Origin: Kineosporia rhizophila
GTDB taxonomy: Bacteria > Actinomycetota > Actinomycetes > Actinomycetales > Kineosporiaceae
DNA length: 64,000 bases
Assembly: GCF_021277265.1 (NCBI RefSeq)
Contig: NZ_JAJSOH010000021.1
Location: 62,001 to 126,000 of the forward strand
Direction of reading: 5' to 3'
Part shown: piece by piece, positions 35,072-43,931 of the stretch
How positions within the stretch are numbered: position 1 is the first letter of the stretch
Layout of the letters: every line of letters starts with the position of its first letter
The notes under the pieces: model-generated
The model's input: only the letters and a program-made list of their open reading frames with translations
The model's database searches: none
What the model was told of the DNA's origin: nothing
Translations under genes and position numbers: made by a program

Positions 35072-35943
35072 CCCTTGAAGAGTCCGTCCGGAGGTTCCGG
35101 TGACTGCTGCGCCTGCGCATCGTTCACCGGCTGGGCACCGGCCACGAAGTTCTCCAGGTCGGTGCCCGCCAGCACCCGCGCGGCGAACACGTCCGAGGCG
35201 GTGCGCCGGGCCAGCCCTCGCAGGGGCAGCGGCCCGGTGCTCGCGGCCAGCACCAGGTTCCCGAACCGGCGGCCGCGCAGCACCGGCGGCTGGGCCACGA
35301 TCGTGGTCTCGGCGAACACCGTCTGGGCAGTGGCCACCTGCGCCCGGGCGAAGTGCAGCCCGGGCCCGTCGGCCAGGTTCGCCGCGTAGATCCCACCCGG
35401 CCGCAGCACCCGCGCGGCCTGCTCGACGAACTCGGCCGAGGTCAGGTGGGCGGGGATCCGGGCGCCGCTGAACACGTCCACGATCATCAGGTCGACGCTG
35501 TCCTCGGTGAGCCCGGTGAGCACCTCCCGGGCGTCTCCGGCCCGCACCCGCACGCCGGAGTTCTTCGGCAGCGGCAGGTGCTCGCGGACGAACTCGATCA
35601 GCGGCTCGTCGATCTCCACCACCCGCTGCCGGGAGCCGGGACGGGTGTGCGCGATGTAGCGCGGCAGGGTCCAGGCGCCCCCGCCCAGGTGCAGCACGTT
35701 CAGCGGCCGGCCGGGCTCGGCGGCCAGGTCGATCAGGAAGCCGAGCCAGCGCATGTACTCGAACTCCAGGCGGGTGGGGTCGGCCAGGTCGACGTGCGAC
35801 TGGGCGGTGCCCTCCACCAGCAGGGTGAACGACTCCGGCCGCTCCGGATCGGCCGTGATCTCCGCCGCACCCTGCGCCACCGTCCGCCGCAGGAGGGCAT
35901 CCAGACGACGCACCTGACCCCGGCCTGCTTCCTTCGATCCCAC
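35068..35943 (-). CDS. Spermidine-synthase-like aminopropyl/methyltransferase fold protein
   Basis: A 291-residue protein with a Rossmann-type fold of the polyamine-synthase superfamily: the GGGxxxxPR motif is HLGGGAWTLPR, followed by VVEIDEPLI and the acidic VDVFSG strand. Actinobacterial relatives are annotated as spermidine synthase or fused-synthase-like, but the conserved polyamine-binding residues cannot be confirmed here. No membrane domain is present. The start is eight bases from the divergent GNAT gene. Confidence 0.8.
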   Translation of the reverse strand: MGSKEAGRGQVRRLDALLRRTVAQGAAEITADPERPESFTLLVEGTAQSHVDLADPTRLEFEYMRWLGFLIDLAAEPGRPLNVLHLGGGAWTLPRYIAHTRPGSRQRVVEIDEPLIEFVREHLPLPKNSGVRVRAGDAREVLTGLTEDSVDLMIVDVFSGARIPAHLTSAEFVEQAARVLRPGGIYAANLADGPGLHFARAQVATAQTVFAETTIVAQPPVLRGRRFGNLVLAASTGPLPLRGLARRTASDVFAARVLAGTDLENFVAGAQPVNDAQAQQSPEPPDGLFKG

Positions 35944-35950
35944 GGCGTCG

Positions 35951-36691
35951 ATGATGCACTACATGAGCGACACCGGGATCCACCTGTTCAACGCCAACAA
36001 CCAGGGCCGCTGGAGAGCCATGGACCTGCCCACCGGCGGCCTGCCCAACGACCAGGACGTGTTCTCCCGGCACGCCCCCGGCGGCGGCCAGGTCGTGGCC
36101 CGCCGCCCGCTGTCGCCCGCACGTATCGCCGAACTCTTCGAACTACCTGCCCTCGGGCGCCGGAACATGGTCGAGGACTCGTTCGGCGTCGGCGGGGTCG
36201 TGGTGCCCGAAGGCGTGACTCCGTTCGTCTACCCCGTCATGCTGCGCACCGCCGAGCCGGTCGAGGTCGTGAAGCGGCCCGGGGTCGACGTGACCATCGC
36301 CACCACGCCCGACGAGCTGGAACAGGCCGAGCAGGTCATCGTCGAGGGCTTCCCCCGCCCCGAGGTGCAGCCCTGGCAGCCGGGCGGGTTCCTGCCCAAG
36401 GCCGTGCTGAGCAACCCGGGGTGGCGCACCTGGCTGGCGCGGCGTGACGGAGTGCCCGCAGCGGCGGCGGTGAGTTACGACGACGGCGCACTACTGGGCG
36501 TGTACTGGCTGGCCACGCTGCCGGCTCACCGCGGTGGCGGGCTCGGGGCCGCGCTGATGACGGCGATCCTGGCCTCCCGCCCCGAGATGGCATCCGGGCT
36601 GGTGGCGACCAAGATGGGCCTGCCCCTGTACGAGCGTCTGGGCTACCGGCCGATCTCCCAGGGGGTCTGGTACGCGGTGAGTGGGGCATGA
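35951..36691 (+). CDS. GNAT-family N-acetyltransferase
   Basis: A 246-residue protein with a GNAT domain in its second half: the acetyl-CoA-binding loop is seen in LATLPAHRGGGLGAALMTA, followed by MGLPLYERLGYRPI. Residues 1-110 are a second, degenerate module with no clear motif. The substrate is unknown. An alternative ATG at 35963 removes four residues. It overlaps the following NUDIX gene by four bases. Confidence 0.83.
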   Translation: MMHYMSDTGIHLFNANNQGRWRAMDLPTGGLPNDQDVFSRHAPGGGQVVARRPLSPARIAELFELPALGRRNMVEDSFGVGGVVVPEGVTPFVYPVMLRTAEPVEVVKRPGVDVTIATTPDELEQAEQVIVEGFPRPEVQPWQPGGFLPKAVLSNPGWRTWLARRDGVPAAAAVSYDDGALLGVYWLATLPAHRGGGLGAALMTAILASRPEMASGLVATKMGLPLYERLGYRPISQGVWYAVSGA

Positions 36692-37179
36692 TGGCGCCCG
36701 TGGCGACGAGAAGCGCAGCAATGCTGGTCTACCGGTTCGACCACGACGGCGATCTCGAGGTGCTGATCGCGCACATGGGCGGGCCGTTGTGGGCGCACAA
36801 GGAGGACCACGCCTGGTCGATCCCCAAGGGCCTGTTCGAGCCGGGCGAGGACGCGCTGACCGCGGCGCTGCGGGAGTTCCAGGAAGAGATGGGGTCCCCC
36901 GCCCCGGAGGGTCCCTACCTGGAGCTCGGTGACACCAAGCAGTCCAGCGGCAAGGTGATCACCACCTTTGCGGTGCACGGCGAGCACGACGTCAGCACGT
37001 TCTCCAGCAACCTGTTCGAGATGGAGTGGCCGCGTGGCTCGGGCCAGATGCAGTGGTTCCCCGAGATGGACCGGGCCGCCTGGTTCGACCTCCGGACCGC
37101 AGCGACCAAGCTGGTCAAGGGGCAACTGCCGATCCTCGAGGCGCTCAGCCAGGCGGTCCACCGGCAGACCGCGCCCTAG
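36688..37179 (+). CDS. NUDIX hydrolase
   Basis: A 163-residue NUDIX enzyme with a complete catalytic box beginning GLFEPGED and containing REFQEEMG (G-x5-E-x7-RE-x2-EE-x-G). Such enzymes hydrolyse nucleoside diphosphates linked to another moiety. The extra features MGGPLWAHKEDHAWSIPKG match the small actinobacterial subgroup of uncertain substrate. It is coupled to the GNAT gene and converges on the phospholipase-D-like gene. Confidence 0.9.
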   Translation: MMAPVATRSAAMLVYRFDHDGDLEVLIAHMGGPLWAHKEDHAWSIPKGLFEPGEDALTAALREFQEEMGSPAPEGPYLELGDTKQSSGKVITTFAVHGEHDVSTFSSNLFEMEWPRGSGQMQWFPEMDRAAWFDLRTAATKLVKGQLPILEALSQAVHRQTAP

Positions 37180-39182
37180 AACTTCACCTTCGGACGCAGT
37201 CGGCGGGGACGGTCGTCCGGGTCGTAGATCATGCGGTACACCGGCGTCGCCCAGAGCCGGGCCAGACGGCCGATCGGCTCCGGATCGTGCTGCCGGGCAT
37301 GACCTTTCGGCCGCTCCCCGGTCTGCCCCTGGGCATGCCAGTCGTCCAGGGCGCGGGCCGTGCTCTTCCACAGGTCGAAGGCCGTGACGGGGTCGAGCAG
37401 GCGGGGATCGTCCTCCGGAACGCCCAGGTGCTCGGCCCACAGCGAGAGCCGCAGATCGCGCGGCAGCCGGCGGGCCCCCAGCGCGGTGGGCTCGCGCGGG
37501 TCGTGCTCCGGATCCAGCACCGCGCAGGTGAGTTCGCTGTCGTTGGTCCACGAGCGACGGTTGAAATTGTCCGAACCGCAGGTCATCCAGACGTCGTCGA
37601 CCACACAGATCTTGGCGTGCACATAGATCGGCACGCCCTGCGGGTTCTCCAGGTCGTACACCGCGAACCGCTCCGGTGCGGCTTCTTTCAGGGTCTTGAT
37701 GGCGTCGAGCTGCCCCAGCCGGTTGGGCGGGTTGTTCTGGTCGGGATAGCGCGGCACCACCGCGATCACCCGCAACTCCGGGGCCCGCCGCAGGGCATCG
37801 GCAATGCCCTCGGCCACCACCCGCGACCAGAGGTACTGGTCCTCGACGTAGATCAGGCTCTGCGCCTGCTTGAAGGCCTTCTCGTAGGCCCGGGCCACAC
37901 TGCGCTCACCGTTCTCGGCGAAGGGGTAGCGAGGACGCTTCGCGCCATAGGTACGCAGCAACTGCACCGCATGACGCCCGCTGGGCTGCGGATCCGGAAA
38001 CGTCTCGGGCAGCTTCCTAGGGTGACGCGGCATGTGGGCTCGACGCTGGATCAGCATCCGGTAGGGCGTACGCCGGTCCAGCGGCGTCGGATCGTCCCAG
38101 CGCTCGATGAATGTACGCAGCAGGTCGCCGACAATCGGCCCTCGCAGCTCCAGAGCGGCATCGTGCCACGGCGCCCGCCCCTGATAGCGCTTGTCCATCG
38201 GGGCCTGCTGCGGGTCGCCGCGATGCTCGGCGTCGTCGCGCCGGGAGTAGCACAGGTCGATCCCCCCGACGAAGGCCACGTCCCGTTCGGGCTCTCCCTG
38301 GTGCCGGATCACGAAGAGCTTCTGGTGATGCGCCCCGAACCGCCGGACCCGCTGGTCCAGCAGCACCTCCCCACCGGCCAGGTTGATCTCGGTGCCCAGC
38401 CGCTGGTTCTGCTGGGCACTGAACGCGAAGCTGTCCGAGTGCGAGCGCCAGAGCAGGCCGCGCACGTCCACCCCGTCGCGGGCCAGGCCGGTGAGCACCT
38501 CACCGATGGTCGGCCCGTCCTCCAGCAGCTTCTCGTCGCGGTCGCCCCGCCAGTCGGTGAAGTAGAGACGATCGCCGCGCCGGAGGGCGGTCAGCTCCTC
38601 GTAAAGTCGGCGAAAGTAGTTGGCACCATGGACGAGTGGACGCACCTGGTTGCCGGCCACCCAGCCGCGGCCGTCGTCGCGGGGAATGCGGTCAATGGTG
38701 GACGAGGGGTTGCCGCGTTCGGAGGGAGTGAGGAACCAGATGCGGGTGGCCGGGTCTTCGTCCTCGTCCACCCCGGGCACGTCGATGTCCGGAGCGGGGT
38801 CGATGTCGGGGGCCGTCTCGCCTTCCTCGTCGACATTGGGCAGGCCGTCCAGGTCGTCCGGGCCTGGCTGGGACGAGCGGGGCATGCTGGAGCCGGCCTC
38901 GCTCGTATCGGCCTGTCCCGCAGCGTCCTCGCCCGAGCCCGCCTGACCCGAGCCGACCTGACCCGAGCCTGCCTCGCCCGAGCCGACCTGACCCGAGCGG
39001 ACCTGTCCCGAGCCGACCTCACCCGAACCAGCCTGACCCGAGCCGACCTGGCCCGCAGCGCTCTCGCCCGAGCCAGCCTGACCCGCAGCGCTCACGCCCG
39101 AGCCAGCCTGATCCGAGCCGGCCTCGCCCGAGCCGACGCGGGCATCCCTGCCCGTTGTCCCGGTGCCCTCGCGTGCGTCCAT
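37176..39182 (-). CDS. Phospholipase-D-like protein with GSG-repeat N-terminus
   Basis: A 668-residue PLD-superfamily protein. The second HKD motif is complete (HAKICVVDD). In the first, HHQKLFVIRH, the position of the Asp is Arg. This may be a subfamily trait. Other PLD segments are VAFVGGIDLCYSRRDD and GSDNFNRRSW. Residues 17-85 are built of pentapeptide GSGQ/E units from a 15-bp repeat, followed by an acidic linker (about 105-140). No signal peptide is seen, so a cytoplasmic phosphodiesterase or transphosphatidylase is likely. The large repeat-rich N-terminus is probably disordered. Confidence 0.85.
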   Translation of the reverse strand: MDAREGTGTTGRDARVGSGEAGSDQAGSGVSAAGQAGSGESAAGQVGSGQAGSGEVGSGQVRSGQVGSGEAGSGQVGSGQAGSGEDAAGQADTSEAGSSMPRSSQPGPDDLDGLPNVDEEGETAPDIDPAPDIDVPGVDEDEDPATRIWFLTPSERGNPSSTIDRIPRDDGRGWVAGNQVRPLVHGANYFRRLYEELTALRRGDRLYFTDWRGDRDEKLLEDGPTIGEVLTGLARDGVDVRGLLWRSHSDSFAFSAQQNQRLGTEINLAGGEVLLDQRVRRFGAHHQKLFVIRHQGEPERDVAFVGGIDLCYSRRDDAEHRGDPQQAPMDKRYQGRAPWHDAALELRGPIVGDLLRTFIERWDDPTPLDRRTPYRMLIQRRAHMPRHPRKLPETFPDPQPSGRHAVQLLRTYGAKRPRYPFAENGERSVARAYEKAFKQAQSLIYVEDQYLWSRVVAEGIADALRRAPELRVIAVVPRYPDQNNPPNRLGQLDAIKTLKEAAPERFAVYDLENPQGVPIYVHAKICVVDDVWMTCGSDNFNRRSWTNDSELTCAVLDPEHDPREPTALGARRLPRDLRLSLWAEHLGVPEDDPRLLDPVTAFDLWKSTARALDDWHAQGQTGERPKGHARQHDPEPIGRLARLWATPVYRMIYDPDDRPRRLRPKVKF
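38938..39132 (-). repeat. In-frame 15-bp repeat, 13 units, in the PLD-like gene
   Basis: Thirteen 15-bp units (for example CCGACCTGACCCGAG on the plus strand) encode the GSG-Q/E-x repeats of the PLD-like protein. On the opposite strand the same units read as A-D-L-T-R, which imitates a pentapeptide-repeat protein. Confidence 0.92.
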
Positions 39183-39208
39183 TGGTGTCCGAGACTAGCC
39201 CGGAACGA

Positions 39209-39253
39209 CGCAGGCGGCACCCAAGCCCCCGGAAGGGATGAGTGCCGCCTGCG
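39209..39253 (-). terminator. Hairpin after valS
   Basis: A perfect 12-bp stem (39209-39220 with 39242-39253) with a 21-base loop lies 68 bp after the valS stop and before the PLD-like gene start. It is a plausible terminator. Confidence 0.6.
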
Positions 39254-39320
39254 ACGACCGGGCTGCGTCGACCGGGCTGTGCTGATCGGGCTGGGCCGAC
39301 CGTCCAGCCTCGCCCGAGCG

Positions 39321-41948
39321 TCAGCTCGCGGTCGGCTCCGTCTCGCGCAGCGTGACCTCCACCTTGGCGTCGGCCTCGTCGACCGCCACCGTGACCAGCT
39401 CGGCCACCGTGCCCGCAGCCCGCAGGTCACCGATGACCGCCTGCACGGCCGTGATCCGGGCGGCGGTGTCGGACACCACGACCTTCTCGACCTCGGCGCG
39501 CACCGACTTCTTGGCGTCGGACTTGGTCTTGCGGATCTGACGCAGCACGTCGGCCGCGACCGCCAGCACCGACAGCTCGCCGGCGGCCGGTTCGTCCGAG
39601 CCCTTCAGCAGGTCACGGATCTCGACCGGGGCGGGCCAGCTGGACCGGTGGATCGAGCCGGCGCCGAAGCCCGGCAGCCGCTGCCCGGACTCGGTCGAGG
39701 CCATCGACCAGGCCTCTTCGGTGACGTAGGGCAGGAACGGCGCGAACAGCCGCAGCAGCACCGAGACCGCGGTGCGCAGCGCCGTCTGGGCCGAGACGGC
39801 CCCGGCGCCCTCACCGTAGGCGCGGTCCTTCACCAGCTCCAGGTAGTCGTCGCAGAACTGCCAGAAGAACTCCTCGGTGAGCTTGAGCGCCCGCGAGTAG
39901 TCGTAGCCCTCGAACGCCGCGGTGGCCTGCTCGACCAGGGTGATCAGCTGGGCCAGCAGGGCCTCGTCGACCGGCTCGGTGATCGCGCCCTCGGCCCCCG
40001 CGCCCTCGGCCGAGCCGAAGCCCAGCGCGAACTTGGAGGCGTTGACGATCTTCAGCGCCAGCCGCCGGCCGATCTTCATCTGGCCCGGGTCGAACGCCGT
40101 GTCCACGCCCAGGCGGGCGCTGGTGGCCCAGTACCGCACCGCGTCGGCGCCGTGCTGTTCCAGCAGGTCGGACGGCACCACCACGTTGCCCTTGGACTTG
40201 GACATCTTCTTGCGGTCCGGGTCGAGGATCCAGCCGGACAGGTTGGTGTGCGTCCAGGGCAGGCTGCCGTGCTCGTAGTGGCTGCGCACCACGGTCGAGA
40301 ACAGCCAGGTGCGGATGATGTCGTGGCCCTGCGGACGCAGGTCCATCGGGAAGGTGCGGGCGTGCAGGTCCTCGTCCTCGCTCCACCCGGTGACGATCTG
40401 CGGGGTCAGCGAGGAGGTGGCCCAGGTGTCCATCACGTCCGGGTCGCCGGTGAAACCGCCCGGCTGGTCGCGCTGTTCGGCGGTGTAACCGGCCGGCACG
40501 TGCGACTGCGGGTCGACCGGCAGCTGCGCGTCGTCCGGGACGATCGGCTTGTCGTACTGCGGTTCGCCGTCGGCGTCGAGCGCGTACCACAGCGGGATCG
40601 GCACACCGAAGAAGCGCTGACGGGAGACCAGCCAGTCGCCGTTCAGGCCCTCGACCCAGTTCTCGTACCGGTGCCGCATGTGCTCCGGCGTCCAGTGCAG
40701 GTCTTTGCCGCGGGCGATCAGGTCGTTGCGGACCTGCTCGGAACGGCCACCGTTGCGGATGTACCACTGCCGGCTGGTGACGATCTCCAGCGGCCGGTCA
40801 CCCTTCTCGAAGAACTTGACCGGGTGGGTGATCGGCCTGGGGTCGGCCAGCAGGTCGCCGGAGGACCTCAGCATCTCCACGGTGGCCTGCTGGGCCGCGA
40901 AGACCGACTTGCCGGCGATCTGGGCGAACGCCTCGCGGCCGGCCTCGGTGGCGAGCCAGGCCGGGGTGTCGGAGGTGACGCGGCCGACCTTGGTGATGAT
41001 CGGCCGGGTGGGCAGATCCAGCTCACGCCACCAGATGACGTCGGTCAGGTCACCGAACGTACAGATCATGGCGATGCCGGTGCCCTTGTCGGGCTGCGCC
41101 AGCCGGTGCGCCACGATCGGCACCTCGACCCCGAAGACCGGGGTGGTGACGGTGGTGCCGAACAGCGGCTGGTACCGCTCGTCGTCCGGGTGGGCGACCA
41201 GCGCGACACAGGCCGCGAGCAGCTCCGGCCGGGTGGTGGAGATGGTCACCCCGTCGCCGGAGGCGCCCGAGACAGAGTGGAAACGCAGGTCGTGGTAGGC
41301 CGCCGGACGGTCGCGGTCTTCCAGCTCGGCCTGGGCCACCGCCGTCTGGAACGTGGTGTCCCACAGGCTGGGCGCCTCGGAGGAGTACGCCTCGCCGCGC
41401 TCGAAGTTCTTCAGGAAGGCTCGCTGGCTGATCTTCTGCGAGTACTGCGAGACCGTGGAGTAGGTCAGCGACCAGTCGACCGAGAGCCCGAGCGTGCGCC
41501 AGAGCTGCTCGAACACCTTCTCGTCGGTGGCGGTGAGCTGCTCGCACAGCTCGACGAAGTTGCGCCGGCCGACCGCCACGAAGTCCTGCCGCTTGGACGG
41601 GACCTTGGCCGGGGGCGTGAAGTCCTCGACGTAGGGCACCGACGGGTCGCACCGCACGCCGTAGAAGTTCTCCACCCGGCGCTCGGTGGGCAGACCGTTG
41701 TCGTCCCACCCCATCGGGTAGAAGACCTCGCGGCCGCACATGCGCTGGAACCGGGCGATCGTGTCGGTCTGGGTGTAGCTGAAGACGTGACCGACGTGCA
41801 GGGAGCCCGATACGGTCGGCGGCGGGGTGTCGATGGAGTAGATCTCGGAGCGCTCACGGGTCCGGTCGAACCGGTACGTACCTTCGCGCTCCCAGGTCTC
41901 GCCCCAGCGGGCTTCGAGACCGTCGACGGCAGATTTCGGGCTTCCCAT
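39321..41948 (-). CDS. valS: Valyl-tRNA synthetase
   Basis: An 875-residue class I synthetase that charges tRNA-Val. The HIGH motif is HVGH within SGSLHVGHVFSYTQTD, the KMSKS motif is intact, and an editing domain (CP1, with TISTTRPELLAACVALVAHP) is present. The sequence type is the archaeal/rickettsial-like form that actinomycetes also use (PMGWDDNGLPTERRV). The ATG at 41948 gives the expected length. It lies 55 bp after the recQ-like gene on the same strand, with no room for a T-box leader. Confidence 0.96.
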   Translation of the reverse strand: MGSPKSAVDGLEARWGETWEREGTYRFDRTRERSEIYSIDTPPPTVSGSLHVGHVFSYTQTDTIARFQRMCGREVFYPMGWDDNGLPTERRVENFYGVRCDPSVPYVEDFTPPAKVPSKRQDFVAVGRRNFVELCEQLTATDEKVFEQLWRTLGLSVDWSLTYSTVSQYSQKISQRAFLKNFERGEAYSSEAPSLWDTTFQTAVAQAELEDRDRPAAYHDLRFHSVSGASGDGVTISTTRPELLAACVALVAHPDDERYQPLFGTTVTTPVFGVEVPIVAHRLAQPDKGTGIAMICTFGDLTDVIWWRELDLPTRPIITKVGRVTSDTPAWLATEAGREAFAQIAGKSVFAAQQATVEMLRSSGDLLADPRPITHPVKFFEKGDRPLEIVTSRQWYIRNGGRSEQVRNDLIARGKDLHWTPEHMRHRYENWVEGLNGDWLVSRQRFFGVPIPLWYALDADGEPQYDKPIVPDDAQLPVDPQSHVPAGYTAEQRDQPGGFTGDPDVMDTWATSSLTPQIVTGWSEDEDLHARTFPMDLRPQGHDIIRTWLFSTVVRSHYEHGSLPWTHTNLSGWILDPDRKKMSKSKGNVVVPSDLLEQHGADAVRYWATSARLGVDTAFDPGQMKIGRRLALKIVNASKFALGFGSAEGAGAEGAITEPVDEALLAQLITLVEQATAAFEGYDYSRALKLTEEFFWQFCDDYLELVKDRAYGEGAGAVSAQTALRTAVSVLLRLFAPFLPYVTEEAWSMASTESGQRLPGFGAGSIHRSSWPAPVEIRDLLKGSDEPAAGELSVLAVAADVLRQIRKTKSDAKKSVRAEVEKVVVSDTAARITAVQAVIGDLRAAGTVAELVTVAVDEADAKVEVTLRETEPTAS

Positions 41949-42003
41949 GGATCCGACTCTATCGGTTCGGCGCGACCCCGTTTCCCGCCTGTGGACAACC
42001 CCG

Positions 42004-43695
42004 CTACGCCTCGCGGACCAGCAGCGTCGCGTCCGCGGCGATCGCGGCCAGGGCCAGCGTGCGGTATCCCACCTGCTCGAACAGCACGGTGATCCGGTCG
42101 GCCTCGTCGCGCATCACCACCCCGGGTCCCCACTCCCGGTGCCGGACGCGTTCGTTGGTGTCGAAGCGCACCGCCGCGATCTCCGGCGGCAGATCCTCGG
42201 CCTCGGCCTCCTGCTCGGCCACCAGACCCGACTTGCAGGTGTCGCAGTTGCCGCAGCCCGGCTCGTCCCCGGTGTCCAGCTCCTCACCGAAGTAGCCGAG
42301 CAGGAACTCCCGCCGGCACCCGGTGGTCTCAGCGAAACCGCGCATCATCTCCACCCGGGACTTGTCCATCCGGGTGTGCTCGGCATCCACCTCGGCCGCG
42401 GCGGCCACCGCGGCGGCCGCCGGGACGCTCACGTCCGTGTAGGCCAGCGCGTCGTCCTGCACCTGTACGGCCCCGGCCTGCTCGAGCAGGTTCACCGCGT
42501 TGGTGAGCTTGGTGTGGGTGAGGTCCAGCTGCTCGCGCAGCTCCCCCACCGGCACCGGGCCCTCCTTCTTGGTGTGCTTGCGCACCGCCCCGGCCACCTG
42601 CGTCAACGTGTCCTCGTCGGGGCCGCCGGAGGCGAAGAAGTTGCGCAGCGACAGGTCTTCGGGGCGGTAGTAGAGGCAGGCCAGCGCCGGGTCTCCGTCA
42701 CGGCCGGCCCGGCCGATCTCCTGGTAGTAGGAGTCGATCGAGTCGGGCACGTCGGCGTGCAGGACGAACCGCACGTCCGCCTTGTTGATCCCCATCCCGA
42801 ACGCGTTGGTGGCCACCACCACCTCGACCTCACCGGCCAGGAACGCCTGGTGCACCTCCTCGCGCTCGGCCACCTTCAGCCCGGCGTGGTAGGCCCGGGC
42901 GCTGCGGCCCTCGGCCCGCAGCGCCTCCGCGTACTCCTCGGTGGAACGCCGGGTGGCGGTGTAGACCAGCCCGCTGCCCTTCAGCTCGGCCACCCGCTCG
43001 ACCACGGCCTTCTCCTTGTGCCGGGCCTCGACGAACCGCCGGACCTCCAGCTCCAGGTTGGGCCGGTCGAAACCGGTGACCAGCTGCACCGGATCGTTCA
43101 TCCGCAGCCGTTCGGCGATCTCCGCCCGCACCGGCGGGGCCGCGGTGGCGGTGAGGGCGACCACCCGCGGCCGCCCGAGCGTCTCCACCACGTCACCGAT
43201 GCGCAGGTAGTCGGGCCGGAAGTCGTGCCCCCAGGCCGACACGCAGTGCGCCTCGTCCACCGCCAGCAGCGAGACCTTCAGCTCGGCCAGCCTTTCCAGG
43301 ACTTCCTGGTTGGCCAGCTGCTCCGGGGCAAGGAACACGAACTCCGCATCGCCCGTGGTCAGTGACTCCCAGGCCTCGTCGGTGCGGCCCCGGCTCTGCG
43401 CCGAGTTCACCGCCACCGCGCCGAGCCCCGCGTCCTCACCGTGCCGGGCCAGGTTGGCCAGCTGGTCGCGCTGCAGGGCGATCAGCGGCGAGACCACCAC
43501 GGTCGGCCCGTCCAGCAGCAGACCGGCCAGCTGGTACACCGCCGACTTACCCGCCCCGGTGGGCATCACGACCATCACGTCCCGGCCGTTCGCCAGGGCC
43601 TTGACTGCCTCGAGCTGCCCGGGGCGCAGTTTGGCCAGGCCGAGCCGCGTTCGGGCCAGCTTACGGATGCGGGTCGAGAGGGGTACCAACTTCAC
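42004..43695 (-). CDS. RecQ-family ATP-dependent DNA helicase
   Basis: A 563-residue helicase. Walker A is MPTGAGKSAVYQ and the box II is DEAH, followed by ALTATAAP (motif III) and the C-terminal helicase motif VI (QEIGRAGRDG). The RecQ zinc region is present as a cysteine cluster ending CGNCDTC, but a typical HRDC domain is missing and the protein is shorter than E. coli RecQ. The GTG at 43695 with AGGATAGG upstream was preferred, since the longer reading has no domain content. It probably acts in recombination repair. Confidence 0.9.
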   Translation of the reverse strand: MKLVPLSTRIRKLARTRLGLAKLRPGQLEAVKALANGRDVMVVMPTGAGKSAVYQLAGLLLDGPTVVVSPLIALQRDQLANLARHGEDAGLGAVAVNSAQSRGRTDEAWESLTTGDAEFVFLAPEQLANQEVLERLAELKVSLLAVDEAHCVSAWGHDFRPDYLRIGDVVETLGRPRVVALTATAAPPVRAEIAERLRMNDPVQLVTGFDRPNLELEVRRFVEARHKEKAVVERVAELKGSGLVYTATRRSTEEYAEALRAEGRSARAYHAGLKVAEREEVHQAFLAGEVEVVVATNAFGMGINKADVRFVLHADVPDSIDSYYQEIGRAGRDGDPALACLYYRPEDLSLRNFFASGGPDEDTLTQVAGAVRKHTKKEGPVPVGELREQLDLTHTKLTNAVNLLEQAGAVQVQDDALAYTDVSVPAAAAVAAAAEVDAEHTRMDKSRVEMMRGFAETTGCRREFLLGYFGEELDTGDEPGCGNCDTCKSGLVAEQEAEAEDLPPEIAAVRFDTNERVRHREWGPGVVMRDEADRITVLFEQVGYRTLALAAIAADATLLVREA

Positions 43696-43931
43696 ACGCC
43701 TATCCTGGTGGAAACCGGGACGGAGGGCACGCCCGGCGCGATTCACCACCCACCGTGGTGCAACGGTCACGCTACCGGTCGCGGCAGATTCCGCCAGATC
43801 ACTTGTCGCCGAGGACGGTTTGGCCCGAATGAGCTCGCCGTCCGGGCGCCACCGGAACGCGATCGAGGCCACGTCCTCCACCAGGCGGGCAGGTGTTCCC
43901 GCATGAGGCGGGTCGAACCTAGGGTGAGGCC

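Noticed and set aside
41949..42003. T-box leader before valS
   Set aside because: The gap to the recQ-like gene is only 55 bp, too short for a T-box.
37026..42092. A 1688-codon open frame on the plus strand, with an ADLTR-type pentapeptide pattern
   Set aside because: It is antisense to the PLD-like gene and valS. The pentapeptide look comes from the 15-bp array read backwards, and long antisense frames are normal at this GC content.
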